Positions 6,752-13,509 of a DNA stretch of 64,000 nucleotides are shown here, one piece after another. The notes beneath the pieces are model-generated. The model was not told the DNA's origin and did not search any database. It was given only the letters and a program-made list of their open reading frames with translations. Source of the stretch: a virus; the IMG/VR virus record IMGVR_UViG_3300043429_000212, positions 1 through 64,000 of that record, one strand, 5' to 3'. Position 1 is the first letter of the stretch. Each line of letters opens with the position of its first letter. Position numbers and translations under genes: made by a program.

Positions 6752-7132
6752 ATGAACACGCACAAGCTCGCCATTGGGATCATCCGCGAGGTGGCACTCG
6801 GGAAGCGGGAGGCATGGGATGTCCTCTGCCTTGTGGCGGAACATGAGCCCGACTCACTGTGCCGCGCCCTGGGGGTTTCGATCCCCTCGGGCTGGACCCG
6901 TGCTGGGTCTGGCACTCATGCCAAGTGGGTGGACGACGTGATCACGGCCATGCCCCTCAATAAGGTCGAGGCTATCAAAATCCTCCGAGCCAACCGGGGT
7001 CTCGGCTTGAAGGAAGCCAAGGATGTCTGTGACAAGGCGTCGGATCAGCACCGCATGGCGATGGATGCTTCCCTGATCAGGGAAACCATTGCCACCTGGA
7101 ATGCCCCGAAGCCCAACGACATTCCTTTCTGA
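6752..7132 (+). CDS. small protein with ribosomal L7/L12 C-terminal-like segment and SSB-like C-terminal tip
   Basis: 126 residues; AGGAG 7 bases before ATG. Residues about 72-95 (KVEAIKILRANRGLGLKEAK) match the signature helix of the ribosomal L7/L12 C-terminal domain, which in ribosomes recruits GTPase factors. The last residues NDIPF copy the acidic tip of SSB proteins (DDDIPF), the docking tag for replication and repair enzymes. The same tip ends the phage's own SSB-like protein at 12852. Possibly an adaptor binding SSB-interacting host proteins (inference). It overlaps the next gene by one base (TGATG). Confidence 0.7.
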   Translation: MNTHKLAIGIIREVALGKREAWDVLCLVAEHEPDSLCRALGVSIPSGWTRAGSGTHAKWVDDVITAMPLNKVEAIKILRANRGLGLKEAKDVCDKASDQHRMAMDASLIRETIATWNAPKPNDIPF

Positions 7133-7365
7133 TGATCAAGACCATCAGCCACCATGCCCCTCAGTTTCTGAAGGAGGCATGGCCCCTCCATCAGGAGTCC
7201 ATCCTTCTGGTGCCGACCATTGACCACGTCCTGCCCGGCGAAGTGTTTATACAGTGGCAGGGCAAAGGCTACGGACTGTATCGTCTGACAGAGGACCGGG
7301 CACCCAGGTATATCGGCCTGTACCGTGACCTGATGAGTGCCCTGTTCAAAGGGAAGCAGTTATGA
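7132..7365 (+). CDS. hypothetical protein
   Basis: 77 residues, last gene of the first rightward operon, coupled to the previous one through TGATG. No family recognised. Aromatic residues cluster in the middle (FIQWQGKGYGLYRL). Its stop codon lies inside the first of a series of 11-bp iterons. Confidence 0.6.
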   Translation: MIKTISHHAPQFLKEAWPLHQESILLVPTIDHVLPGEVFIQWQGKGYGLYRLTEDRAPRYIGLYRDLMSALFKGKQL

Positions 7366-7459
7366 GCCGAATATGAGCCGAATATGAGCCAAATATGATC
7401 CAAACATTTTGGCTCGCATTTAGCTCATAGGGACAGATATGAGCCAAACATGATCCAAC
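7361..7459. repeat. eight 11-bp iterons, six direct and two inverted
   Basis: Units of consensus TATGAGCCRAA: direct at 7361-7371, 7372-7382, 7383-7393 and 7394-7404 (last one TATGATCCAAA). Two inverted copies follow at 7408-7418 and 7419-7429, then direct ones at 7438-7448 and 7449-7459 (CATGATCCAAC). The 11-bp phasing puts all copies on the same DNA face. Such arrays bind initiator or regulator proteins. It lies between convergent operons rather than upstream of a gene, so a replication or termination role may fit better than promoter control. Confidence 0.75.
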
Positions 7460-7476
7460 GGGGCTTCGGCCCCGTT
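7457..7476. terminator. hairpin terminator between convergent operons
   Basis: AACGGGGC-TTCG-GCCCCGTT forms a perfect 8-bp stem closed by a stable UUCG tetraloop. The rightward accessory operon (ends 7365) and the leftward primase operon (ends 7519) converge on it, so it probably works in both directions. The T-tract is weak on both sides. Confidence 0.7.
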
Positions 7477-7518
7477 GTTCATTGTCGGGAACGAACAGGA
7501 ACGAACGGGACCGAACGA

Positions 7519-9216
7519 TCAGAAGTTGTCCAGGTTCTCGACGTAGGTGCCTGATGTTCGGTTGAACAGGAGGGTAGTTTCCCCCTGCGTTCCGACCCAC
7601 CGATACCGGCACTTCCACACTGCGACCTCTACATACCGCTCCTGACGGTGTACCGTCAGCCCACAGTCAGCCTTGGCCCACCATGCCATCGACCCACTGA
7701 TGCTCATGCCATCCGGCCTGGGTTGATCCGCGCCCGACCTCTGCATCTTTGACGGGTGCGCCACGAACCATGTGTGTACGTCTTGAGCCTTGCAGAACCT
7801 CTGGATCCTGGTCAGCATCTGACTGATAGCGTCCGTCTCTGTAGTGTCCTTGCGATCCAGGTCGATGTAGTTGTATGGGTCGATCACCATCCCTCGGATC
7901 CCCATACGCTTGACCGCAGCCCTGGCCCTGGTCAGGATGGAATCCAGGGTGTTGGGCTCTTCTCCCGCTGAGTCAATGAATAGGAAGTGATCCTTGACCC
8001 ATGTAAACGCTTCGTTCTTTTCCTCTTCGGACATTCGATCCCTGCCCTCGAAGAACCGCTTCCGCAGGTAGATTTCCATGAGCCTGCTGATATGGATCTC
8101 GGGGCTGTTCTCGAATGACGCGACCGCGAACTTCCAGTCGCTCTTCTGTGCGAGGTTGACCATTAGCTGATCAACGAAGTTCGACTTGCCCGAGGACGGA
8201 TAGCCGGTGACCACGGTCAACTGACCCGGCGCCACCGTGTAGATGGAGTCGAGTGCCGGATACCCGGTGCTGAAACCCGACCCCTGCCCTCGGGTATAGA
8301 GTTCGTTTACACGCTCTGCGAAGGTAGACGCATCCGACAGGCCGGCGATGGGGTACGGTTCCGCCGCCTCCACGATCCCCCGCACCTCCTCTTTGCCATT
8401 CCGAGAGGGGTCATTGAGGATCTCGTTGAAATCCTTTCCGTCGAACTTCGCAAGACGGCACTTGTCCTTGCCGATCCGGCGAGCCAACTCCTCGGCCAAC
8501 GCTTGCCCAGGAGGGTCTTGGTCTGTAGCCAAGACAACGTATGGAACTGCATCCAAGAGTTCCCGTGCGTTCCATACAAATGCGAACTTCTTGTCCTCAG
8601 ATGGAAGAACTTTCCCATCTGCCACCTTCAGCGGCGCACCACCGGGCACGGAGACGACGTTATCGATGCCCGCCTCTCGTGCTGAGAGGACATCAATCTC
8701 TCCTTCGACTATGACCAGAGGCTTGGTCTTGTCTGCCCACTGCATGCCGAAGAAGTCATGCGCCCCTCCGGCATCCTGTGTAAATGCCTTCTCAGGTACA
8801 GCCCTGTACTTGGCCGCGACCATCGCTCCGTCCCGGAAGTACGGGAACCCAATGGCGTCCTCCTCCCGGTCTAGCTTGTTGAAGTACTTCCTCGTTGAGA
8901 AGAGCTTCGCATCGTCTGCCGTCAGCCTTGAGATGCCTCTGCCCTCAAGCCAAACGTAATGCTCTTCAGATAGCCTTGCGTCCTGTATCTTAGGAACAGC
9001 CTGCACGTATCTCTCCTTCCTGTGTTCTCTGTTATCCCTTGAAGGGACGATCCCGTTTACACCGCAGTGATGGCAAAAGTACAGCACTGACCCGTCGTCT
9101 TTACGGGTCAAGGTCATGTCTTTGCTTCTTGTTTTCTTCCTGTCTCTGGTGCATTCAGGACAGGTTATGCGGGCGTGATCGTTGAAGTGTGTTTGCTCAA
9201 GGAGCGCTTCGATCAT
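7519..9216 (-). CDS. T7 gp4-like primase-helicase
   Basis: 565 residues. Order of parts: zinc finger C19-x2-C22...C48-x2-C51 (CPEC, CHHC) for primer-template recognition; TOPRIM-type primase core with VIVEGEIDVLSA and ATDQDPPG; then a RecA/DnaB-fold helicase with Walker A GYPSSGKS (about 337-345), a Walker B-like MVIDPYNYI and a downstream FVAHPSK motif. This matches bifunctional primase-helicases of T7-like phages that unwind the fork and lay primers. It is the last gene of a five-gene leftward operon and overlaps its neighbour by 20 bases. No phage DNA polymerase accompanies it, so a host polymerase is presumably used. Confidence 0.93.
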   Translation of the reverse strand: MIEALLEQTHFNDHARITCPECTRDRKKTRSKDMTLTRKDDGSVLYFCHHCGVNGIVPSRDNREHRKERYVQAVPKIQDARLSEEHYVWLEGRGISRLTADDAKLFSTRKYFNKLDREEDAIGFPYFRDGAMVAAKYRAVPEKAFTQDAGGAHDFFGMQWADKTKPLVIVEGEIDVLSAREAGIDNVVSVPGGAPLKVADGKVLPSEDKKFAFVWNARELLDAVPYVVLATDQDPPGQALAEELARRIGKDKCRLAKFDGKDFNEILNDPSRNGKEEVRGIVEAAEPYPIAGLSDASTFAERVNELYTRGQGSGFSTGYPALDSIYTVAPGQLTVVTGYPSSGKSNFVDQLMVNLAQKSDWKFAVASFENSPEIHISRLMEIYLRKRFFEGRDRMSEEEKNEAFTWVKDHFLFIDSAGEEPNTLDSILTRARAAVKRMGIRGMVIDPYNYIDLDRKDTTETDAISQMLTRIQRFCKAQDVHTWFVAHPSKMQRSGADQPRPDGMSISGSMAWWAKADCGLTVHRQERYVEVAVWKCRYRWVGTQGETTLLFNRTSGTYVENLDNF

Positions 9217-9490
9217 CTATGTTCCCGTCAAAGAGGTCATGTTGGTTGCGAGCCTGTTCAACATGACTCTCGATGATATTCTTGATCTTCCTTTCCCAAC
9301 TGCTCGGATACAGGGCAAAGCAATGACTTCCGCCACCATTGGTCTTTGGCCTGTTGTCCTTGGGAGGCTGCTCGCCAAACTCTTTGAAGTAGATGGATGC
9401 CATCTCAGAGCCGATAGACCAAGCAGTCTTCTTGTCAAGCGTCACGCCCATATTGCGCGCCACTTGTGGAACAGTGATCCTTTGGTTCAC
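9197..9490 (-). CDS. conserved small phage protein, possible DNA binding
   Basis: 97 residues, ATGA overlap with the gene upstream. Residues 1-30 (ITVPQVARNMGVTLDKKTAW) look like a helix-turn-helix; the middle has a conserved-looking stretch GGGSHCFALYPSSW. I do not recognise a named family. Sitting directly before the primase-helicase suggests a replication or regulatory helper (inference). Confidence 0.6.
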   Translation of the reverse strand: MNQRITVPQVARNMGVTLDKKTAWSIGSEMASIYFKEFGEQPPKDNRPKTNGGGSHCFALYPSSWERKIKNIIESHVEQARNQHDLFDGNIDDRSAP

Positions 9491-9723
9491 TTCATCGACC
9501 CATCCTTCCGCCTGGGGAAGCTGCGGTTCTTGGACGGGCTCATCAGCTTGTAGCCATCCTTGTTTGAACCGCCCTTGGACAGCGCAACGGTGTGCGCCAC
9601 ATCCTTGCCCTTTCGATCCACTCCCTTCGCATCCAAGGCTCTCCTGGCCCTTTGACGCTCCATCCGAGAGGGGTGTTCACCTCTCGCTTTCTGGGTCTCG
9701 TACTCCTGCTTGTAGTCTCTCAT
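9487..9723 (-). CDS. small HNH-like protein
   Basis: 78 residues, very basic. The second half has the pattern DVAHTVALSKGGSNKDGYKL followed by MSPSKNRSF, like small phage HNH-related proteins in which AH, the GG-x-N turn and the N-R-S segment form a beta-beta-alpha metal site. The first half is a charged helix. It is unclear whether it is a nuclease or only binds DNA. Overlaps both neighbours through ATGA junctions. Confidence 0.6.
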   Translation of the reverse strand: MRDYKQEYETQKARGEHPSRMERQRARRALDAKGVDRKGKDVAHTVALSKGGSNKDGYKLMSPSKNRSFPRRKDGSMK

Positions 9724-9989
9724 TGCAGGCCCCCCGGGGCATCATGCACGATCTGTGCGGCTCGATCCGAGATCATGTCCAACGCCTGAGCCAGAGCATT
9801 GATGACACCGTCCGGGTTCGTGTTGAAACTGGAGACAGCGAGCTTGTAGCTCTCGTCGTCAATGTCATCGACGGTGATCAGGATGACTCTCTTCCTCAGA
9901 GAACCATCCCCCAGCTTGTCAACGATCTCGTTGAGATGCTCAATGCTGGCCTCGATCTCGCTCTTCGTAAGGTCTCTCACTTGCTTCAT
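9720..9989 (-). CDS. hypothetical acidic protein
   Basis: 89 residues with GGAG before the ATG. Predicted helix, beta strand (RVILITVDDID) and helix; no family recognised. Translationally coupled inside the primase operon, so probably made with the replication proteins. Confidence 0.55.
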   Translation of the reverse strand: MKQVRDLTKSEIEASIEHLNEIVDKLGDGSLRKRVILITVDDIDDESYKLAVSSFNTNPDGVINALAQALDMISDRAAQIVHDAPGGLQ

Positions 9990-10297
9990 TTCGATCTCCA
10001 GACGGGTTGTGCCCGCGCATGACTTTTGATCGAGCGGCTGCTCATGTACTCCCCCGTCTTCTCAATGAGCTTGAGCTTCGACAGGTGTAAACAGACCGCT
10101 CCCCAGGCGTTCGGGGATGGTGGACTCGGGAAGCCGTTACGCTCGGCCCTCAATCTGACATCCTCGAACAGGGCACCTTTGTACCCTATGTCATGGAGGT
10201 ATGCAAGTGCTATCTTTACTGCTTTGCTATGCCAATCTTCACCGGCATTGGACAGAGCTTGCTGAGCCCCAGCATCTCTCAGAGATTGACCGTCCAT
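9986..10297 (-). CDS. winged-helix-like phage protein, first gene of the primase operon
   Basis: 103 residues from ATG 10297, chosen because AGGAGG (10303-10308) lies 5 bases upstream; a TTG 24 bases earlier has no such site. Sequence features DAGAQQALSNAGEDW near the start and SPNAWGAVCLHLSKLKLIEK later, resembling a common uncharacterised phage protein with a winged-helix fold found near replication genes. It ends with a basic tail. Function unknown; DNA binding is an inference. Confidence 0.6.
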   Translation of the reverse strand: MDGQSLRDAGAQQALSNAGEDWHSKAVKIALAYLHDIGYKGALFEDVRLRAERNGFPSPPSPNAWGAVCLHLSKLKLIEKTGEYMSSRSIKSHARAQPVWRSK

Positions 10298-10659
10298 CAC
10301 TACCTCCTTCGCTTTAGGCAAGCCTCTGCCAAAGCCAGGGGTTGGGTGATCCCCCCTGTCTTGCTCTGTCCTTCCTGGATGGAACCAAAGAAGAACTGTC
10401 TTCCTCCGTAATGCCTGTCATCCTCTGTATCGGATGCTGACCCATTGAGCAGGTGGGTAAGTCCTGCCGGCTGGTCCCTGCCGCCCCTACATCACCCTGT
10501 ACGCATCGTTTGCTGCCTGTGCTGGAGGGCACATGCAGCCCGGTCCCCTGGATCACCGGCGTTGACAGGCTCGGGCACATGCTCTGGCCCCGATGAGGTG
10601 TTTCTTGGGTTCGGCCCATGCAGGCCATCTGCTAACGCGCCCTGACGATCATCTGCACT

Positions 10660-10728
10660 GAACACCCCCGGCACCCGGAGCCAGAGGCTCAGTCTGGTTG
10701 TCCTGGGGTGAGAGCCCCGAGGGTGTTC
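10660..10728. other. cloverleaf-like inverted-repeat structure, RNA or cruciform
   Basis: An outer stem GAACACCC (10660-10667) / GGGTGTTC (10721-10728) encloses three short hairpins: CCGG-CAC-CCGG, AGCC-AGA-GGCT and GGGG-TGAGAG-CCCC. The arrangement recalls a tRNA cloverleaf, but loop sizes, the T-loop and the anticodon loop do not fit, so it is not called as tRNA. Either strand could be transcribed. Confidence 0.4.
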
Positions 10729-10769
10729 GGTACAGACGATCAGACCATCCTACTGGATGTGATGGGGCT

Positions 10770-10797
10770 TTGCAAGCATGATCTACTCGGCTACACT
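10770..10797 (+). promoter_or_regulatory. possible sigma70-type promoter for a small RNA
   Basis: TTGCAA (10770-10775) and TACACT (10792-10797) are separated by 16 bp, each matching 4 of 6 consensus bases. Transcription would begin near 10803, exactly where a compact series of hairpins ending in a strong terminator starts. Support is the fit with that structure; the boxes alone are weak. Confidence 0.4.
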
Positions 10798-10802
10798 GGC
10801 TT

Positions 10803-10883
10803 TCGCTCAGTTGCTTGAGCGATCTCCCTCCTGTGGCGCTGGGTAGCGCCTTTGACCCCGGCGGACACCGGGGTCTTTTTTTT
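10803..10883 (+). ncRNA. candidate ~80-nt small RNA ending in a Rho-independent terminator
   Basis: Three perfect stems in a row: TCGCTCA-6-TGAGCGA (10803-10822), GGCGCT-GGGT-AGCGCC (10835-10850) and GACCCCGG-6-CCGGGGTC followed by eight T (10854-10883). Between the first two lies an unpaired TCTCCCTCCTGT (10823-10834), complementary to Shine-Dalgarno sequences (AGGAGG(G)). No plus-strand gene ends here, so the terminator has no coding transcript to serve. The RNA would be antisense to the last ~75 bases of rusA. Pairing with ribosome sites of phage or host mRNAs is an inference. Confidence 0.55.
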
Positions 10884-11289
10884 GCCCCGGCATCTCTGTG
10901 ACCGTGATGACACAGCGAGGGCACTCCTTGTCTTGATGCCAGTAGATGTGCTTCTCCTTGACCTGCCTGTCGTTTAAATAGAGCTTTCCCTGGAGGAGGT
11001 CCAGGATCAGGCTCTCGTCAAGGTCTGGACGTCGGGAGGCGTACCAGATGTGGATCTCTACAGATACATCTAGTGCCGTGGGGTGACTGGCCGGGGCGCA
11101 TTGCTGTTGAAACGACTCAGCGTAGGTCAGGGCCTTCTTGCTCTTGATGAGCCGGGACATGCTGCCGAACCGGACCAGCCTCCGGCTGTTGGCCTTGCTG
11201 GCGGGCTCTCCAAAAATTTCCCTTGTCTCGCAAAAAAGTGCTTGCATTCCTTCAGCACTAGCGATATGCTTTCTTCCGTCGCCACTCAC
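10807..11289 (-). CDS. rusA: RusA-like Holliday junction resolvase
   Basis: 160 residues from GTG 11289 (AAGGAG 7 bases upstream). The start of the core, GEPASKANSRRLVRFG (about 27-42), and the acidic centre RRPDLDESLILDLL...LYLNDRQV (86-110) match RusA: D89, D91 and D107 correspond to the catalytic aspartates. The lysine that follows the DLD motif in E. coli RusA appears to be replaced by Ile, judged by eye. RusA cuts four-way junctions in recombination and before packaging. The last ~25 residues are encoded opposite the candidate small RNA and its terminator and look non-conserved. Divergent from the exonuclease gene with 11 bp between start codons. Confidence 0.8.
   Translation of the reverse strand: MSGDGRKHIASAEGMQALFCETREIFGEPASKANSRRLVRFGSMSRLIKSKKALTYAESFQQQCAPASHPTALDVSVEIHIWYASRRPDLDESLILDLLQGKLYLNDRQVKEKHIYWHQDKECPRCVITVTEMPGQKKDPGVRRGQRRYPAPQEGDRSSN
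10854..10883 (+). terminator. strong intrinsic terminator
   Basis: Perfect 8-bp GC-rich stem GACCCCGG/CCGGGGTC with a 6-base loop and an uninterrupted run of eight T. It acts only on plus-strand transcripts, whereas the gene covering it (rusA) is on the minus strand. Confidence 0.85.
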
Positions 11290-11302
11290 AGGAGGTCTCC
11301 TT
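11290..11302. promoter_or_regulatory. palindromic Shine-Dalgarno shared by two divergent genes
   Basis: The 11-bp gap between the GTG of rusA (11289) and the TTG of the exonuclease (11301) is AGGAGG-TCTCC, running into TT. On the plus strand AGGAGG (11290-11295) serves the exonuclease with 5-base spacing; on the minus strand AAGGAG (11302-11297) serves rusA with 7-base spacing. There is no room for promoters, so each gene must be transcribed from inside the other or from further away. Confidence 0.75.
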
Positions 11303-12176
11303 GAAGATCACAAACAACCACGGCGCACCAGCAACGCTGGTCGCTTTGGCGAACAAGAACCACTACTCGAAAGGGGCAGCAGACTACTCGATCACCGAGC
11401 TTCTGTCTCCCCCTCGTGTTCGCCGTTTGAGAGAACGGCACGATGCTCGCCTAGAGCAAGATGTCTCCGACATGCTTTGGTCCCTGCTCGGATCGGCACT
11501 CCATGTGGTTGCCGAGCGGGCCTCTGCGGATCAGCATGTCACAGAGGAGAGGATCTTTGCAGAAATCGACGGTGTCAAGGTGTCTGGCGCCATCGATCTG
11601 CAAGAGATGACCGAACAGGGAGTCATCATCACAGACTACAAGTTCACATCCGCCTACTCGGTGATGAACGAGAAGAAGGAGTGGGAAGAGCAACTCAACT
11701 TGTACAAGTGGCTGGTCGAGTCTAGGAAGCGAATTCCTGTGATCGGTCTACGGATCTGCGCCTTGATCCGTGACTTCTCCAGGCATGACCGCCGAGAGAA
11801 CTACCCGGCCAGCCCCATCCACATGGTCGAGATCCCGATGTGGGACTCGGTCAAGGCCGAGGCGTTTGTGCGTGCCCGTTTACATCTGCACGCAGAAGCC
11901 AAGTTTGCCGATGCAATGGAAGAACCCCTTCCCCCTTGCAGCGACGAAGAGAGGTGGTTCTCTGAGACCACCTACGCCGTGAAGAAGGAGGGCAGGAAGA
12001 CTGCCGTCCGTGTGTTCAAGACGATTGAAGAGGCCAAGGAGTTGGCCCAGAAGGAGAAAGGCTATGTCGAAACCCGAGCAGGAGAACCCCGCCGTTGCAC
12101 CGGAAATTACTGCAACGTTGCCGAGTACTGCGATCAGTACCAATCAGAAGTCAGTGCAGGACTTGCTGAAACTTGA
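11301..12176 (+). CDS. PD-(D/E)XK exonuclease, RecB/Cas4-like
   Basis: 291 residues from TTG 11301. The nuclease core has VSGAIDLQEMTEQGVIITDY then K (about residues 94-113), giving the D...D-x-K metal site, and EEQLNLYKWL (about 129-138), the Q-x3-Y motif of RecB-family nucleases. The C-terminus has CTGNYCNVAEYC, a cysteine cluster like the iron-sulphur-binding end of Cas4/AddB-type nucleases. Placed directly before an annealing protein, it is the likely 5'-3' resection partner in a two-component recombination system like lambda Exo/Beta. The tail overlaps the next gene by 113 bases. Confidence 0.85.
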   Translation: MKITNNHGAPATLVALANKNHYSKGAADYSITELLSPPRVRRLRERHDARLEQDVSDMLWSLLGSALHVVAERASADQHVTEERIFAEIDGVKVSGAIDLQEMTEQGVIITDYKFTSAYSVMNEKKEWEEQLNLYKWLVESRKRIPVIGLRICALIRDFSRHDRRENYPASPIHMVEIPMWDSVKAEAFVRARLHLHAEAKFADAMEEPLPPCSDEERWFSETTYAVKKEGRKTAVRVFKTIEEAKELAQKEKGYVETRAGEPRRCTGNYCNVAEYCDQYQSEVSAGLAET

Positions 12177-12849
12177 TGTCTCCAAGTTCATCGAGAAGAA
12201 GCAGGGCCTGAGCTATGTCTCTTGGGCTCATGCCTGGGCCGTGGCGCTCAACGCCGACCCTGCCGCCAACTTCCATGTCCACATGTTCGATGAACGGTGC
12301 GTCATGTATGTAAACGGCACTGCGATGGTGTGGGTCGATGTGACCATGTTCGGCAAGACCGTCACCGCATGGCTTCCCGTGATGGATCACCGTAACAAGC
12401 CCATCCAGGATCCGGATGCGTTCCAGATCAACACGGCACTGATGCGGTGCCTCACCAAGGCATTGGGGTTCCACGGGATCGGACTCAACGTCTACGCAGG
12501 CGAGGATCTCCCTTTGGAAGTGCCGAGTGTGTTGGATGAGCAGCCTGAGAAAACTGCTCCCAAGCCCAGTATCAAGAAGGAGGCAAAGAAGGATCCTGTG
12601 AAGGAGCCCGTGCAGGATGTCCAGGAAGAGAAGAAGGAAGGAAGCAATGAAGATCCTCGGCTGTCTGCCGAGTTGTTCACCGAGTCCTTTGTGGAATACA
12701 TGATCGTGGTGAAGACTAACGACGGTTTGAACAGCTACTGGAAGAGCAATCAGTCCAAGCTGGACAAGCTGAAGTCTGGCTACCCCGATCTGTATGAGCG
12801 GTGCCTGTCTGTTGCCAAGGACCGGCGTCAACAACTGAGTAAGGAGTGA
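12064..12849 (+). CDS. single-strand annealing protein (DUF1071 family)
   Basis: 261 residues from ATG 12064 (AAGGAG 7 bases before). Residues about 55-160 carry the DUF1071 signature: LSYVSWAHAWAVAL, MVWVDVTMFGKTVTAWLPVM, then FQINTALMRCLTKALGFHGI and LYVYAGEDLP-like end (here GLNVYAGEDLP). These proteins are Rad52/Sak-like recombinases that anneal complementary single strands. A Lys/Glu-rich linker follows, then a small helical C-terminal domain. The exonuclease upstream and the SSB-like protein downstream complete a recombination cassette. The first ~37 codons overlap the exonuclease gene in another frame; a later start is possible. Confidence 0.85.
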   Translation: MSKPEQENPAVAPEITATLPSTAISTNQKSVQDLLKLDVSKFIEKKQGLSYVSWAHAWAVALNADPAANFHVHMFDERCVMYVNGTAMVWVDVTMFGKTVTAWLPVMDHRNKPIQDPDAFQINTALMRCLTKALGFHGIGLNVYAGEDLPLEVPSVLDEQPEKTAPKPSIKKEAKKDPVKEPVQDVQEEKKEGSNEDPRLSAELFTESFVEYMIVVKTNDGLNSYWKSNQSKLDKLKSGYPDLYERCLSVAKDRRQQLSKE

Positions 12850-12851
12850 TC

Positions 12852-13133
12852 ATGGCATTTGAACAACGTCCCGACTCCGGGCGGCTGATGGCCGCTCAGA
12901 GCAAGCGCAGCGAGAAGGCACCCGACTACTGGGGAGAACTCGCCATCAACATCAAAGACCTGACCAACGCTCAGGTCGAGCAGGGTTTTGTGACCTTCAA
13001 GCTGTCTGGCTGGAAGAAGCAAAGCAAGAGCGGCGTGACCTACCTGAGCTTGGCGGTTGACCGTCGGGTTCCCCAGCAGGAAAGCCGTACTCCCCCCACC
13101 CGCCGTCAAAACGACGACGACATTCCGTTCTGA
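12852..13133 (+). CDS. SSB-like protein with DDDIPF tip
   Basis: 93 residues from ATG 12852 (AAGGAG 5 bases upstream; a GTG 6 bases earlier is less likely). One small beta-rich domain including FVTFKLSGWKKQSKSGVTYL, then a flexible linker and the acidic tip NDDDIPF, the SSB signature used to recruit replication and repair enzymes. It is shorter than normal SSB and lacks a full recognisable OB fold, but similar small proteins are frequent beside phage recombination genes. Likely binds single-stranded DNA or tethers SSB partners. Confidence 0.7.
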   Translation: MAFEQRPDSGRLMAAQSKRSEKAPDYWGELAINIKDLTNAQVEQGFVTFKLSGWKKQSKSGVTYLSLAVDRRVPQQESRTPPTRRQNDDDIPF

Positions 13134-13143
13134 AAGGAAAACC

Positions 13144-13509
13144 ATGAGCAAGACTCAGCAGGCACAGGAGATGTTCCGCGCCAACAACCAAGCCACGGCC
13201 AAGGAAGTGGCTGAGAAAGTTGGCATCTCTGTGGCCCACGCCTACACCATCCGCCGTGCGGTGGTTGGTCCGGTCTACCGCCACAAGAAGAAGCGCGCCC
13301 GCGTTCAAACGGAAGGCCAGAAGACTGTGATCCAACTGATCAAGACCGAGGCCAATGGGTCCGACGAGAAGGACAAGACCATCAAGTCTCTCAACGACTC
13401 GATCATCCTTCTTCAGGCTCAACTGAGCGATGCACTCCGTCGAGTGGAAGAGGATCGCGCCGTCATCCGCTACCTGGAGCGGAAGATCGAAGATGCCGCT
13501 TCAGTTTGA
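13144..13509 (+). CDS. helix-turn-helix plus coiled-coil protein
   Basis: 121 residues from ATG 13144 with AAAGGA upstream. Residues 16-45 (QATAKEVAEKVGISVAHAYT) form a helix-turn-helix of the MarR/Sigma-4-like type; residues 75-115 are a heptad-rich coiled coil, so it is probably a dimeric DNA-binding protein. Position inside the recombination operon suggests a regulator or nucleoid-like factor. No named family recognised. Confidence 0.65.
   Translation: MSKTQQAQEMFRANNQATAKEVAEKVGISVAHAYTIRRAVVGPVYRHKKKRARVQTEGQKTVIQLIKTEANGSDEKDKTIKSLNDSIILLQAQLSDALRRVEEDRAVIRYLERKIEDAASV

Larger units (their letters stand above)
10298..10802. other. ~500-bp non-coding stretch between the primase operon and rusA
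   Basis: Frames here have no ribosome sites and read as composition shadows. It must contain the leftward promoter of the primase operon, though I see no clear -35/-10 pair. TTGACA at 10562-10567 has no partner at 16-18 bp. The right part holds a cloverleaf-like inverted-repeat structure (10660-10728) and the promoter-like elements of a candidate small RNA. Confidence 0.6.

Noticed and set aside
10562-10567. TTGACA as a promoter -35 box
   Set aside because: No -10-like hexamer is found 16-18 bp downstream; the match is probably chance.
10660-10728. tRNA gene
   Set aside because: The fold is cloverleaf-like, but there is no T-loop TTCRA, the anticodon loop would have 3 bases and the arm lengths do not fit. 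No other tRNA-like sequence was found in the window.
10314-10924. Open frames in the 10.3-10.9 kb gap
   Set aside because: All are without ribosome sites, rich in Pro/Arg/Ser shadows and contradictory to one another; the region has RNA-like structure instead.
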